A stretch of 64,000 nucleotides of DNA. It comes from Corynespora cassiicola (lineage: Eukaryota > Ascomycota > Dothideomycetes > Pleosporales > Corynesporascaceae). Below the pieces are notes generated by a model. That model made no database searches, was not told where the DNA came from, and saw nothing but the letters and a program-made list of their open reading frames with translations. Below are positions 1-12,188 of the stretch, piece after piece. Made by a program: the position numbers and the translations under genes. Position 1 is the first letter of the stretch, and every line of letters begins with the position of its first letter. The DNA lies in assembly GCA_022059125.1 (NCBI GenBank), contig JAEUWY010000023.1, forward strand, positions 1,612,001 through 1,676,000, read 5' to 3'.

Positions 1-479
1 CGCTGCACGTACGAGGGGCAAGTGGGAAAGAATCAGGCGATGGAGAGCAGGAGAGCTTTTGTAGCGGACAGTTTCGTCGGCCGCACCACGTGGAAGAGGC
101 TCGGCGCGCGAAACCGGCGGTCGTTGCTATCCTCTTGCTTTGCATCCCGCGCCCCATGGGGGAGCAGAAGCGCGAGTTATTAGATAGCGAGAGGGGCAGT
201 TCCGGCTCTCGTGACCCATTTATACTGATATGGGGTACCTAGGTAGTTAGGGTGTGTTCCGAGGTTGACAGCCTTGGAGGACAAGAGGTCACAACAACGG
301 TATGCAATTCTACGATGCATTCATCCATGCTATGCTATGAATGACCACTGCCCGCCCGCCGGCATGTCGACTGTCTGCCCTCATTTCCCCAAGCACCTGT
401 TGGTGACATGCTTTGGCATGCAGCTGTCCCGTGATTAGTCACGTCCTACCTAGGTATGTTTGGGATGGCGGAGAACTCA
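1..479. other. Intergenic, downstream of BET2
   Basis: No gene was recognised. The stretch holds two perfect copies of the 10-bp palindrome TACCTAGGTA, at 236-245 and 447-456. Nothing else stands out. Confidence 0.5.
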
Positions 480-1558
480 CTACACGGGATCGACTTCAAC
501 GAGCCCGGGATACTTGAGCAGGCTCAGGCCAGTGAGGGCAAAGAGGGTATGGAAGACGTCGACCATGTCGCCGGGGCGGTCTGCGAAGCCGCCCAACTCG
601 GGATCCTGGCACTGCAGGATGAAGGCGGTCAACTTGTCGCCGTCGATCCAGTGCAGACGGTCCAGCATGGCCAGGCTGCTCATGACCCACCAGCTGTAGC
701 AGACGTCCTCCTTCTTCTCCGGGCGCCCGTTGAGGCCGCCGTTCTTGAGCTGGCGTTCGCTCAGCCACGCAGCCAGCTTGTCCTGGGCAACGAGGTCGAG
801 CCGGCCCGCGATGGTCAGTGCGCCCACACACGTGAACACCTGACCCGAGTGCGACTCGGCGCCTGGGCTCGTCCCGTAGCCGCCGTCGAAGTTGGCGCAG
901 GATTGGACGTGTTGGACAGCCCTATCGACGTCGACCAGGTGCAGCAGGCCCATGAGCGACAGGGCGTTGAGTGCGCCGTACAGGAAGCGCGTGTCCTGCT
1001 CCCCCCACTCGTCGCCAGCGAAGGTGCCCGTGTCCCGGTCCTGCAAGGACGCGATATCTAGCGAGGGCCATGAGCTTGCGGCAAATGGTCAGGCGCGGGA
1101 GGTAGCAAACGCACATTGTCCGATCTTTAGGCGGCCGCCGGGCACGCGGGCCTCGAGCTGGTCAAAGGCGTCGAGTGTGGCCAGAATCTGCACGCCGCTG
1201 ACGGTGTACAGCATGTGGGCATCGTGGCCGGGGGCAGCGCCAAAGCCGCCGCTGTCATGCAGGCACGCAAAAACGAAGTCCAGGATGTCGTGGCGCGGGA
1301 GAGCGTCGGGGTGGCCCAGCAGGTGGAGGGCAGTGAGGCCCCAGTACAGGCCGTTCAGGCGCAGATGCTCGGTGAGCCAGTACTCGAGCTCGTCTTTGCG
1401 CTGGGCCGGGTCAGCGCGCAGGTCGGCATGCAACGACGGGCAGGCTCACGCACCGTGTCGAGGCTCTGGACGTAGGCGACGTGCTTGTCGACGAACAGGC
1501 GCAGTTCGGCGGGCATGTGGGCGCCGCCAGCGACGCCGGGGCCGGAGACGAGGGCCAT
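480..1558 (-). CDS. BET2: Rab geranylgeranyltransferase (type II) beta subunit
   Basis: Catalytic beta subunit of the enzyme that attaches geranylgeranyl groups to C-terminal cysteines of Rab GTPases delivered by the escort protein, in the cytosol. Exons on the minus strand are 1558-1454, 1400-1115 and 1057-480; introns are 53 and 57 nt, both GT-AG, giving 322 residues, the usual family size. The prenyltransferase alpha-alpha barrel repeats are visible as GGF/GGYG/GGL turns ([37 protein letters not shown]). The zinc site is present: the DVCYSWW segment supplies Asp and Cys, and the VFHTLFAL segment supplies His. The start at 1558 gives an N-terminus ending VAYVQSLDT before the first intron, which fits the family. 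It is divergent from the RhoGAP gene. The family is certain; the exact start is slightly less so. Confidence 0.95.
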
Positions 1559-3844
1559 GACGGCGGCGGCGGGGGACGGCGGGGGACGGTGACGAGGCTC
1601 TCGAGCGCGGGGTCGACGAAGCTGGCGATGCGGAGCAGGTATATCAAACTGTGGGATCTCGGATCTGGCACAGAGTCAGAGGGACCCGTGGGTGAGGATA
1701 TGATGGATCGATGTGCTCGGCTTGGCGCGGCGGCTCCTGGGCAGGCATTGCGGGCTAAGTTTAGAGCGGCCAGGGGCTGAAACGAAGATCGCACCCGCTT
1801 GGCGCCGGCCAGGCGCGACCTCAGCGGGCGGCGGGCAGGGAGAGAGCACCAGGGCAGCGAGGGCAGCAGGGTGCCATGGGGCGTGCTGCAGCATGCGCGG
1901 CCCGCTGGGTTTCTGGCCAGGAGAAAGGGGACGTCGAGCAGCCAGCCCTGAAGGCTGGAGGGCTCTGTCGACACGGGGCGACAGGGCGCGCGACAGCCGC
2001 CGGGCATGCTCCGCGTCGACGGCGAGCACTTGACGACGCACCACGACGCCGCGTCGCAAAGCATACCGGAGCATGGCGACGCAGCGCGGCCGCTCGAGGC
2101 CCATGGCCCGCGGTCCACCGTCCACCGTCCACCGCCCACCGTCGACGGCCGTCGTGCCTGAAGCCGTTGCGGCCCACGGGCGACGTGCGCCCACTGATGC
2201 TCGCTGCTCGCGCCCTAGGCTGGCCTAACGCAGGCCTAGGGAGCGAGGGAGGAGCCCGGCAGGCCAGCAGCCCCAGCAGCCCCGGCAGCCCTGGAGCCTC
2301 TCTGCTGCGCTGCCCTGGGCCCGAGCGCCGACCGAACAGCAGCCTGCTAGCAGGCAGGCCAGCGCCAGAAGGCCAGCGTCGCCGGCGATTCCACGCACGC
2401 ATTCGTCGCCCTCCCCTCGCCGCCGCTGCCCTCCCCTCGCCCTCGCCCTCACCGCGCTGCTGCTGCCGCCGCTGCTGCTGCACTCGCTGCCGCTGCCGCT
2501 GCCGCCGCCGCCCCCGCTCCGCCCAATTTATTTTTCTCGACGCCCGCCGCTGCCCCTCGACCACACACTCCTCCCTCCTGCGCGCCGCTGCCCTGCTGCC
2601 CTGCGCCCGACCCCTACCGTCCGCTAATTGCACAGCACAGGCACCGTTCGCATCGCGCCCGCAGGCGTCGCACCTCCAACGTCGCCTGTCCAGTCCGCGC
2701 TGCCAACCGCCTGCCTGTCCGCCTGCCTGGCCTCGCCCGAGCCTAGCCAGCACCAGAGCCCCGAGCTGCGTCGACTGGACTGCCCGAGCAACACCGCTCC
2801 ACCCTCCACCCTGCACGCTCCACGCCTCTCCCCAACCTCGACGCCGGCCCTCGACGCTCGTCCCTGGCCGCCATACGCTATACGCTATACGCTCTGCCCT
2901 TCTACGCTTGGTCTTGCACTCCCACTTCCACCACCACCACCGCCGCCGCCGCCGCTCCTCTTACTCCTCCGCCGCCGCCGACACGCGTTGCGCCCGCAAA
3001 TCCGATCCCACACCTGCCCGCCTGCCTGCCCGCCCGCCGCTTTGTCCCCTGGCTTGCCTGCCCGGTGAGTATCCCCTCCCTCCTGGCTATCTGCCTTTGT
3101 CTCGGCGTCGCGCCCGTCTCAATCCTGTACCACGGCGGCCCTTGTGTGCCTGAACCTCCTTTGACGCCCGAGGGCGAGGCTAACAAGACTCCTGCGACAG
3201 GTACCGCGCTCCACCATCCCGCACTCACCGCACCTCGCCGCCGCACCCTCTGCAGCGCCTGCAGCGTCCTTTAGCCAGTCCACGTCGCACCGACCCGGGC
3301 CCCATACCCTCCCCGCGCCAATTCCCTACCATATCCGGCGCACCGCACTCGACTCCTCGCTGGACACGCTTCGGTGCACGCCTGCAGTCTCCGCTGGGCA
3401 AGGAACCTCTGCGCGCCGCCTGCCCTGTTACGGTATGTCTTGTGCCACCTTCCCACCCTCTAATACTCCGCACCTCGGCCCTTGCCCTTCGCATCTGCTG
3501 CCCACGCTGCCCACGCTGACCACCATGACCAGACTCAGGCCTCAGGCCCGCATACCCTCTGCCGACCTGCCCTCTCGAGACCGCGCTCCTTATGCGCCGG
3601 GCCCGATAACTCCCCAAATTCCCCGACCGCCCCCACCCGAGACGCACCCTCCGTCCAATCACCCCGGCCCTCGACGGACCCGGCCTCACCCAGAAGCGCT
3701 TCCCTCCAGCTCTTTGACAGAGGTACTTGGCCCGTTGCCGGCAGACACTCGACCCACACTCCCCAAGTTTGTCACTGCCTTCATGGTAGAGCAGTGCTGA
3801 ACCCTCACTAGCCCTGGGAGACGCCCCAGAAACCCCTCAGGAAG
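1559..3844. promoter_or_regulatory. Divergent promoter region and long C-rich leader of the RhoGAP gene
   Basis: This 2.3-kb gap separates divergent BET2 and RhoGAP genes. It is strongly C-rich on the plus strand, with many CCGCC, CACC and CTGC runs, as expected for a long fungal 5' leader. Two splice-like signals suggest introns in the untranslated leader: GTGAGT at 3065 with a GACAG acceptor at 3200, and GTATGT at 3433 with a possible TTTGACAG acceptor at 3720. Long open frames here on both strands are low-complexity Pro/Arg/Ala translations and were not called as genes. The leader assignment is inference. Confidence 0.5.
2873..2893 (+). repeat. Three tandem copies of a 7-bp unit (ATACGCT)
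   Basis: Three exact head-to-tail copies of ATACGCT lie in the presumed RhoGAP leader. No function is known. Confidence 0.8.
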
Positions 3845-6121
3845 ATGCCCAAGTCCTCGTCTCTCTCGCTCGCCATGCGTTCCAAGGGAGGCAAGGAGAA
3901 CGTCACCTCTCCGATGAGCCCACGGAGTCCCGGCTCTCCAAACGCTCCATACGCCAATGAGTCGGAGACTGTCACGCCCACGGCAGGGTACAACACCATG
4001 CCTGAGTCGCCTGCGTCTTTCAAGCCGCGCAAAGATTCCAAAAACATCTTTTCTAACTTTGGCGCCACAAAGTCTTCCTCCCGCATCGTCAACCCCGAAA
4101 ACTCGAGCCGCGCAATGGGTGACCACGACGCTCCCAACGCCTTCTATGCCAATGGCCGTGGCGGAGCCTCCACCCCAGACTTGAACCGGCCGGTGCACAC
4201 TCCCAACTCGGATGGTAAGTGGTCCCACGTTTCTCTCTGAGGAACGACGCTGACTAGGCCAGATAACCGTTCAGATGTGACGGGCTCTGAGCAGCGAAGC
4301 GGATCGGGCAGATCTAACGATACTACAGACCAGCACTCTGATAACGCAAACAGCAAGCGTTCGGGCTCGAAGCCGAAGAAGCCCGGAATGCTCACACGGT
4401 CCAAATCCATCAAAGCCGAAGAAGGCCCTACCACGCGCTCCAAGTTGAACAAGTCGCAGACCCCCAAGCTGTCTCCGGAGCCGAATGCTAACTGGACCAA
4501 CAATGGTGAGGCTCTGCCCATGAAGACCGCCCCGTTGGACAAGGGACAGTCCTGGCGCACCAATATCTCTCTCGGGAAGCTGCGCACCCATTCAGCGGAC
4601 CGTCACGACGGTACCCTGCGCCCACAACACGAAGACGACAATGCGTCGCGGAAGGACAGGGCCGAACAGAGTTCCGTAGCATCCGGCTCATTCAACGAGA
4701 GCCGTGGGGCCACTTTCATGTCAAGTCTGGGCTTCGGCGCTCGCAAGATGGGGGAGAAGATGGAAACTACGCGTAAGGGCATATTCGGAAAGCTGGGACG
4801 CAGCTCCAGCAACCACGAGAGCCACTCGCAGATCCCCAAGGAGCCTTACCAATTCAAGATCATAAACACGCCTTTGATTGAGCAGACGAGACTGACGAGA
4901 ATTTCAAGTCGCTTGGAGAACTCGCGCGACAAGACCGAGTTCTGGATGCCAGCTTTGCCTTGGCGCTGCATTGAGTGAGTCGCGTGGGTTCCGCCTGATC
5001 GATTCCATCATGCTGACTGTCCCTGCAGCTATCTAAACATGAAGGGCTGCGAAGAAGAGGGCCTCTATCGAGTCCCTGGCGCTGCCCACGCAATCAAATA
5101 CTACGAGCAAAAGTTCGATCAAGGTGAGTTTCTATCATGGCCATGTCCGCCCCATTGCTGATGTTGTACAGACCGCGACGTCGACTTAATCGCAGACGAA
5201 AACCTCAACGACCCAAATGTCATCGGCTCTCTCTTCAAGAATTGGCTTCGGCAGCTTCCCGACGAGATCTTCCCCAAGGATACTCAAGCCCGAATCCAAC
5301 GAGAGTGCGCTGGGGCCAAGTCGACGCCGCAGTTGTTGAAGGACGAGCTCTCAAGACTCCCTCCTTTCAACTACTACCTCCTGTTCGCCATCACTTGCCA
5401 CATCAGCCTGTTGCACTCGTGCTCCGAGTTCAACAAGATGAACTATAACAATCTTTGCATCTGCTTCCAGCCAGCGATCAAGATCGATGCATTCTGCTTC
5501 CAGTTCCTCATCCTGGACTGGCGCAACTGTTGGCAAGGTTGCTGGACAGAGAAGGAGTATTTGGCCGAAGAGGTGACGTTGCTTGAGAATCCCAAGCCCG
5601 CCCCAGCCCCAGCCCCCATCCCCAATCCCCACCGCAACGGCACTGTTGAGAAAGCCGGCAAGGCCAAGAGCTCACATTCGGGGTACTTAGGGGAAGGCTA
5701 TAAGTCGTCAAAACCTGCTTCGGCAAGAGAATCTTCGGTCGATAGAGGCAAAGCGTCGACCCGTGGAGTCTCGTCGGACCGCAGCATTGCGTCAGGCCGG
5801 GCCACTCCGCCAAATCCGGCGGTCCTTCCATCAGAAAAATCGAGCAGCTCTAGGCGCGGCATCCCCAGCGAGCGAGAGGCGTCATCAGATCGCGCGATAT
5901 CATCAGCGGACAGTCGCGAGGCTTTCAACCCTCGGGGAGGTGGAGTAGCAGGGAACGGCACGCCCAAGCGTGCACCGCCGTCTGTCACCACTGAGCCGGC
6001 GGCAGACGACGACAACAGTGCAACGCCCACACAGGCACAACACAACCGCGGTGCGTCGGAGAGCCAATTCCGGCTCGACCTGACAAATCCGCCGAGCTCA
6101 CCATTTTCGATAAAGTTTTAA
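3845..6121 (+). CDS. RhoGAP-domain protein
   Basis: Predicted GTPase-activating protein for a Rho-family GTPase, acting in polarity or cell-wall signalling. Exons are 3845-4214, 4263-4974, 5029-5123 and 5172-6121 (introns 48, 54 and 48 nt), giving 708 residues. Residues 1-330 are Ser/Thr/Lys-rich and disordered with SP/TP sites, suggesting phosphoregulation. The RhoGAP domain spans about residues 335-500 and contains the arginine finger in EEEGLYRVPG (R375), then SLFKNWLRQLPDEIFP and the MNYNNLCICF helix. The C-terminus is low complexity with a Pro-Ala run and basic Ser-rich sequence. The domain is typical of Sac7/Rgd-type fungal RhoGAPs, but the subfamily cannot be fixed by eye. The start at 3845 is the first ATG in the frame after the leader. 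Confidence 0.9.
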
Positions 6122-6223
6122 TGGAATGGAAGGGTAATTGGTGGCATGGATTTTCTGAGGGTGGTTTATTTGACGACGGCGACAAAAAGGGGTCTTCAGC
6201 TGTGTGTGTTCTTTTTTTTCCTT

Positions 6224-6243
6224 CTCTCTCTCTCTCTCTCTCT
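6224..6243 (+). repeat. (CT)10 microsatellite
   Basis: Ten uninterrupted CT dinucleotides lie about 100 bp downstream of the RhoGAP stop codon, probably in its 3' untranslated region. Confidence 0.95.
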
Positions 6244-6930
6244 TCACCTTGAGTCTTGCATGTTCCTGTGGCTGCCGCGGCCCCGATACCCGTACACCAA
6301 TCCTTTGGGCTCGTGGCGGTAGTTTTCTCGTTCTGCTCGATTAGTCTCAGCGGAGGAGTTGGGTTGTGTGCATTCTGACAACAGGATGGGTATCATTTCT
6401 TGCATTCGGCGTTTTAGTGGGGGGGCGGACACGCACTGGGACTGGCACTCTGGCACATTTCTGGTGGACACGGTAGACGCCCCATTGTACGATATAGACG
6501 AGACGCAATAGGCACGGAAGTGGAGTGGCATGAATTGGAAGCACCGTGGCAGCTCAACAAAAGTGATCAGTCGTTGGCACCGAGTGGAGTCGGCAGGCTA
6601 GTAATGCGCGCGCTAACGGTCCAGCCTATCGTCGATGCTGAGTCAAGCATGGGGAAAATGTCAAGGAGCCGCTCAACTGGGCATGGCACGGCCTGGGCCT
6701 CCAGGGGATTTGACGGCCGTTAGCGCGGATGACGTCGATGGATGCGGCTCGTCCCTGCTCGTCCCTGCTCAGCTCCAGTCGGTGAACCGCGCCGATCCAT
6801 CGGTCGCGGGCGCCCCAGAGCTCCTCCCGCAACATCTCGTCGCCCGCCCCTCTGGTCTCACCAGACACTCTCCGGGGCAACCGCGCCCTCTGTCTGCCTT
6901 ATATCGAGTCCTCGAGCCGTCGGTTCGCCC

Positions 6931-6960
6931 TCTTCTTCTTCTTCTGCTGCTGCTGCTGCT
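6931..6960 (+). repeat. Triplet repeat run (TTC)n then (TGC)n
   Basis: Adjacent TTC and TGC triplet runs lie about 170 bp upstream of the GDB1 start codon, within the likely leader. Confidence 0.9.
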
Positions 6961-7130
6961 ACTTATCGACACCACCTCCAACCACCTAACGTCATCACGA
7001 CGGCCCCGCCATTCTTATTGCTATCTGCTGCCACATCCACATCGCAGGACTCGTTCCACCCTTTGCCCTTTGTTTACAGGCCAGCCCATTGCACCGCAGC
7101 GAGCGTTTGCTGCCTCTTTTACACGTCGCC

Positions 7131-10100
7131 ATGACTGCCACCCAGGCCGTCTACCAGCTGCCATTGACCGACGCCGGCGCGCCAGACGTCAAGGGTACCT
7201 ACATCTACCTGCCGCCGCCCACAGACCCGGCCTACGTGATCCGCTTCCAGATCGAGGGTACCAGCTCAATATGTCGCCACGGGAGCCTCTGGGTGAACAT
7301 TCCACACAAAGGCGACAAGTTCCAGCGCGACCGCTACCACGAGTACAAGTGCGTCTCCGCGAGCCGGACGCGTCCCACCGTATGACTCGTACTGACGCTG
7401 CACCAGGCTCAAGCCTGACTTCAACGGTATCACAGAGATTGACATACCCATCCACGAGGCCAATGCATACTCCTTCTACACGACATACACGCCGCTGCCC
7501 GAGTGGTCCTTCGCCGACGTGGCCTCGCCCAAGCCCACTCAGACGCCCACCTACTACATCGATGTCTGCCCCCGCCTCACCCTGCAGGGCCAGCAGATGC
7601 CTGTTGAGTCCATCGCTGTCTTTTCCATTCTCTCCAAGTTCATGGGCAAGTACCCCACCGACTGGGATAATCACCTGCGCGGGATTAGCGAGCGGGGCTA
7701 TAACATGGTGCACTTTACCCCTCTGATGATCAGGGGCGACTCCAACTCACCCTACAGCATCTATGACCAGCTTGCCTTTGACGGCGGCTCCTTCCCCAAT
7801 GGCGAGGAAGACGTTGCCCAAATGGTCAAGAAGATGGAGCACGAGTTTAACATGCTCGCCATGACCGACGTCGTGTGGAACCATACGGCGAATAACAGCA
7901 AATGGCTCGAGGCGCACCCCGAGGCAGGCTACAACGTCGAGACTGCTGAATGGTTACGGCCCGCTCTTGAGCTCGACACTGCGCTTCTCGAATACAGCAA
8001 GCAATTGCGGACTCTGGGGCTACCGACCAAGATAGAATCCGTCGATCAACTTCTGAAGATCATGGATGGTGTCAAGACGCGGGTGCTAGGGGGTCTCAAG
8101 CTATGGGAATACTATGTCGTCGACGTCGAAAGGGACACCGAGGCTGTCGTCAAGGCCTGGGTGGCCGGACAGGCCGAGTTTCCTGAAGACAGCTTTAGCG
8201 AAGCTGGACTTCGCGGCCTTGATGCTGTCAAAGACTGGACTCTCGAGAAGAAAGCAGCTTGGCTAGTCGACCATGCCCTCCGCGGTGGCGATCGTTTGGG
8301 ACAGCGCTTCCGTCGGAAAATTGACCCCAATGCTGGCGCTGGCTTACTCTGCGGTCTGTTTGGCCGCTACGATAGCCGTACTAGCAGTACACCGGACGAG
8401 CGGGCAGCCCACGGCGCCCTTCACCGTATTTTGGACGAAGTCAACCTGCACTTCTACCGCGAGTACGATGCAGATGCAGCCGAGATCCTTGAACAACTCT
8501 TCAACCGAATCAAGTACTGCCGCATTGACGATCACGGCCCCAAAATGGGCGAGATTACCGAATCGAACCCGCTTATCGAGCCATACTTCACCCGCCTTCC
8601 CCTCAATGAGACAACGAAAAAACATAACCCGGAGGCTCTTGCTCTAGTAAACAATGGCTGGGTCTGGGCTGCAGATGCCATGAGGGACAATGCAGGTCCC
8701 AAATCTCGTGCATACCTCAGGCGCGAGGTCATCGTGTGGGGCGACTGTGTCAAGCTTCGCTACGGAGACGGCCCGCAAGACAATCCTTTCCTCTGGGAAC
8801 ACATGGCTCAATACACACGGTTGATGGCCAAGTATTTCCACGGCTTCCGTATCGACAATTGCCATTCGACCCCGATCCATCTTGCTGAATACATGCTTGA
8901 TCAGGCTCGGACGGTCAACCCCAATATCTTTGTTGTTGCAGAACTCTTCTCTGGATCAGAGGAGATGGACTTCAAATTCGTCATGCGCCTAGGAATCAGT
9001 GCCTTGATTCGGGAGTGTATGCAAGCATGGAGTACGCAGGAGCTTAGCAGACTGGTGCATCGCCACGGCGGTGTACCGATAGCAAGCTTTGAGACTGATG
9101 AAGTACTCAATGCCGACCAAATGATAACAAGCAACGGTACGACCTCAGAACCACGTCAAACAATCAAAAAGATCAAGAGAAGTCCCGTTCACGCTCTCTT
9201 CATGGACTGCACTCATGACAACGAAACCCCCGCTCAGAAGCGTGATGCTCGCGATACGTTGTCTAGTGCTGCTCTGGTTGCCATGTGCTCGTGTGCCACG
9301 GGAAGCGTCTTTGGATTCGATGAAGTCTACCCTCAGCTCATCGAGCTTGTTCATGAAACGAGGCTTTACACATCTCCCAGTTCCTCGGGCACCGTGAAGG
9401 CTCAAGCGGGCGAGGGCGGAATTGGCGGCATTCGCAAGATCCTCAACGAGATCCACACTAACATGGGCAAAGATGGTTATAGTGAGACGTACATTCACCA
9501 CGACAAAGAGTACATCACAGTCCACCGAGTGCACCCCAAGACAAGACGCGGCTACTTCCTGATAGCGCACACTGCATTCCCAGGCTATGGCGACGGAAAC
9601 GGCGGGTTTGCACCAACCCATCTCCCTGGAACCGAGGCAAAGCTTATTGGCGCTTGGAACCTCGAGGTTGACAACAGCCCTGACACAAGGGCCGCTGTCA
9701 TCGGCGATAAAACGACATTACGGGGCCTTCCCAGTGAAACAAAGGCCCTGCAAGGCGTCTCCATCGAAACTGGTCACGATTCCACCACAATCAAGATTCC
9801 TGATCATTTCCCGCCTGGAAGTATCGCCCTGTTTGAGACATCGGTCCCGAGTGCGGAGCACAGCGAAGGCCTAGACAAATTTGTTACAACTGGCGCTCGG
9901 GCGGCTTTCAAGGATGTCACGCTGACAGACCTCAATTACATCCTATACAAGTGTGATGCAGAGGAGCGAGATGCTACCGACAACAAGGATGGCACCTACA
10001 ACGTTCCAGGACACGGAAGTCTGGTATATGCAGGGTTACAAGGATGGTGGAGTGTCCTGCGCGACGTTGTCAATGACAACAACCTCGGCCACCCGCTCTG

Positions 10101-11835
10101 CAACCATCTCAGAGAAGGCCAGTGGGCCCTGGACTACTGCGTTGGGCGGCTGGAGCGAATATCTGAGAAGCCGCTGTACAGCAACATCAAAGGCCCGGCG
10201 GAATGGCTCAAAGACCGTTTTGATGCCATCCGCAAGGTACCAAGCTTCTTGCTCCCTCGTTACTTCGCCATGGTCATACAGACGGCCTACAATGCTGCCG
10301 TAGACCGCAGCATTGAGCTCATGGGTGATAACGTGCGCAATGGGCAGGCATTCCTCCGCAGTCTTTCACTTGTTAGCATTCAGTTGACCGGATACGTTAA
10401 CAGTGCTTCACTCTGGCCTGATAAGACTGTTCCTAGCCTAGCGGCTGGCCTTCCTCATTTTGCTTGCGACTGGGCCCGCTGCTGGGGACGGGATATCTGC
10501 ATCTCGGCTCGCGGATTGTACCTGTGCACTGGTCGCTACGACGATGCAAAGGAGCACATTCTTGCTTTTGCTAGTGTGCTGAAGCATGGCATGATTCCCA
10601 ACTTGCTGAGCGGTGGCAGGCTCCCTCGGTACAACTCGCGCGACTCTGTCTGGTGGTTCGTTCAAGACATTCAAGATTACACCAAGATCGTCCCCAATGG
10701 CTTGGATCTTCTGCAAGAACCCGTTCGACGACGCTTCCTCCCTTATGATGACACTTGGTTCGCATGGGATGACGAGCGGGCCTACTCCAAGACATCCTCG
10801 GTCGAGGATATCATCCAGGAAGTCTTGCAGAGGCATGCGACGGGTTTGGACTTCCGCGAGTATGACGCCGGACCCAACATTGATAGCCAGATGAAGTCTG
10901 AAGGGTTCAACATCAAAGTCTGGACTGACTGGGAGACTGGCCTGATATTCGGCGGAAACCAATCCAACTGCGGCACCTGGATGGACAAGATGGGGGAGAG
11001 TGAAAAGGCCGGCAGCAAAGGAGTACCTGGTACACCTCGAGATGGCGCTCCTGTTGAGATCATCGGGATGTTGTACAGCTGCCTACGCTGGGTTTCCCGG
11101 CTTCACGAGCAAGGCAAGTACAGGTATGAGGGCGTCAGCATCGAAGGTGGCAAGAAAGCCATCTCTTTCAAGGCTTGGGCCGACAAGATCAAAGCCAATT
11201 TTGAGAGGGCATTCTACGTCCCCCGCACGCCCGAAGAGGATAGCAGCTACGATGTGAACCCAAAAATTATCAACCGCCGAGGCATCTACAAGGACCTATA
11301 TCGGTCTGGAAAGGAGTACGAAGACTATCAGCTGCGGCCAAACTTCCCTGTTGCTATGACGGTTGCTCCCGACCTTTTCGACGACGAACACGCCCTGTAT
11401 GCCCTTCAGATGGCTGACAGGATCTTGTTGGGCCCGCAGGGCATGAAGACGTTGGATCCTTCGGATCTCAACTACCGCCCGTACTACATCAACAGCGAAG
11501 ACTCGACCGACTTCCATACATCCAAGGGCAGGAATTACCATCAGGGGCCCGAGTGGGTTTGGCCCACGGGTTTCTTCCTCCGTGCCTTCCTCAAGTTCGA
11601 CCTTAAGCGCCGAAAGACACCAGCGGAGAGGATCGAGAGTTACCAGCAAATCACGCGACGGTTGGCAGGCTGCATGAAGGCAATCAAAGAAAGCCCGTGG
11701 GCTGGGCTTACGGAGCTCACCCAGAAGGATGGCGAGTTTTGCGGCGACTCGTGCCCAACACAGGCGTGGTCGGCTAGTTGCCTCATTGACTTGTTCCAAG
11801 ATGCACGAGAGTACGAGCTGGAGGAATCTGGATGA
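7131..11835 (+). CDS. GDB1: Glycogen debranching enzyme (4-alpha-glucanotransferase / amylo-1,6-glucosidase)
   Basis: Bifunctional cytosolic enzyme that removes glycogen branches left by phosphorylase: it moves a maltosyl/maltotriosyl unit, then hydrolyses the alpha-1,6 stub. Exons are 7131-7348 and 7407-11835 with one 58-nt intron, giving 1548 residues, the normal eukaryotic length. The N-terminal GH13-type transferase half shows MTDVVWNHTANNS, the nucleophile motif GFRIDNCHST, the acid VVAELFSGS and the third motif DCTHDNETP. The C-terminal GH133 glucosidase half shows DWARCWGRDIC, GLIFGGNQSNCGTWMDK and the conserved end around CPTQAWSASCLIDL. The start ATG at 7131 follows a good context and yields the usual N-terminus. 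The short first exon before a phase-2 intron is supported by continuity from HEYK to LKPDFNG. Confidence 0.97.
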
Positions 11836-12188
11836 GACAGACGAGCATGATTGTGTCTTCAAGGAAATTGTTTGATGGAAAATCATCTGGGTAGTAAGGC
11901 TTTCGGTGCCATGGGCTGGCTTGTGGATTTGGAATGTAGCTGTCGCAAACCTAATGTTAATACCCGTCTACGCGTCTCGCGTGTTTTGATTCTTCTGTCG
12001 CGTGGTGCTCCAGGGCTTGTTGGTATGGGACGCGCCACGATTGCGGCGCAGAAAAAGCAATCACTGGATCGCGCGTGCTTAGCGCGTTTCGGGTTACTGA
12101 CTTATCAACCCCTCAGATAACACCGATCCCCAGGAGCATTGTCCCATCGTCCACCCCCATCACGTCACTACCAACGGAATCATCCGCC
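11836..12188. promoter_or_regulatory. GDB1 3' flank and promoter of the SNF2-RING gene
   Basis: A 353-bp tandem intergenic gap. An open frame in phase with the next gene reaches upstream to a possible ATG at 12075, but the N-terminus it would add looks like leader sequence. Confidence 0.45.

Larger units (their letters stand above)
6122..7130. promoter_or_regulatory. Intergenic region and leader upstream of GDB1
   Basis: This stretch holds the 3' flank of the RhoGAP gene, then the promoter and pyrimidine-rich leader of GDB1. It contains a CT microsatellite and a TTC/TGC triplet run, listed separately. No coding signal was recognised. Confidence 0.5.

Noticed and set aside
1821..2816. 331-codon minus-strand open frame
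   Set aside because: Mirror of the same C-rich region; composition is Gly/Arg/Gln-rich without motifs.
1876..3153. 425-codon plus-strand open frame upstream of the RhoGAP gene
   Set aside because: The translation is Arg/Pro/Ala/Ser low complexity caused by C-rich leader sequence. It has no domains, and antisense frames are equally long.
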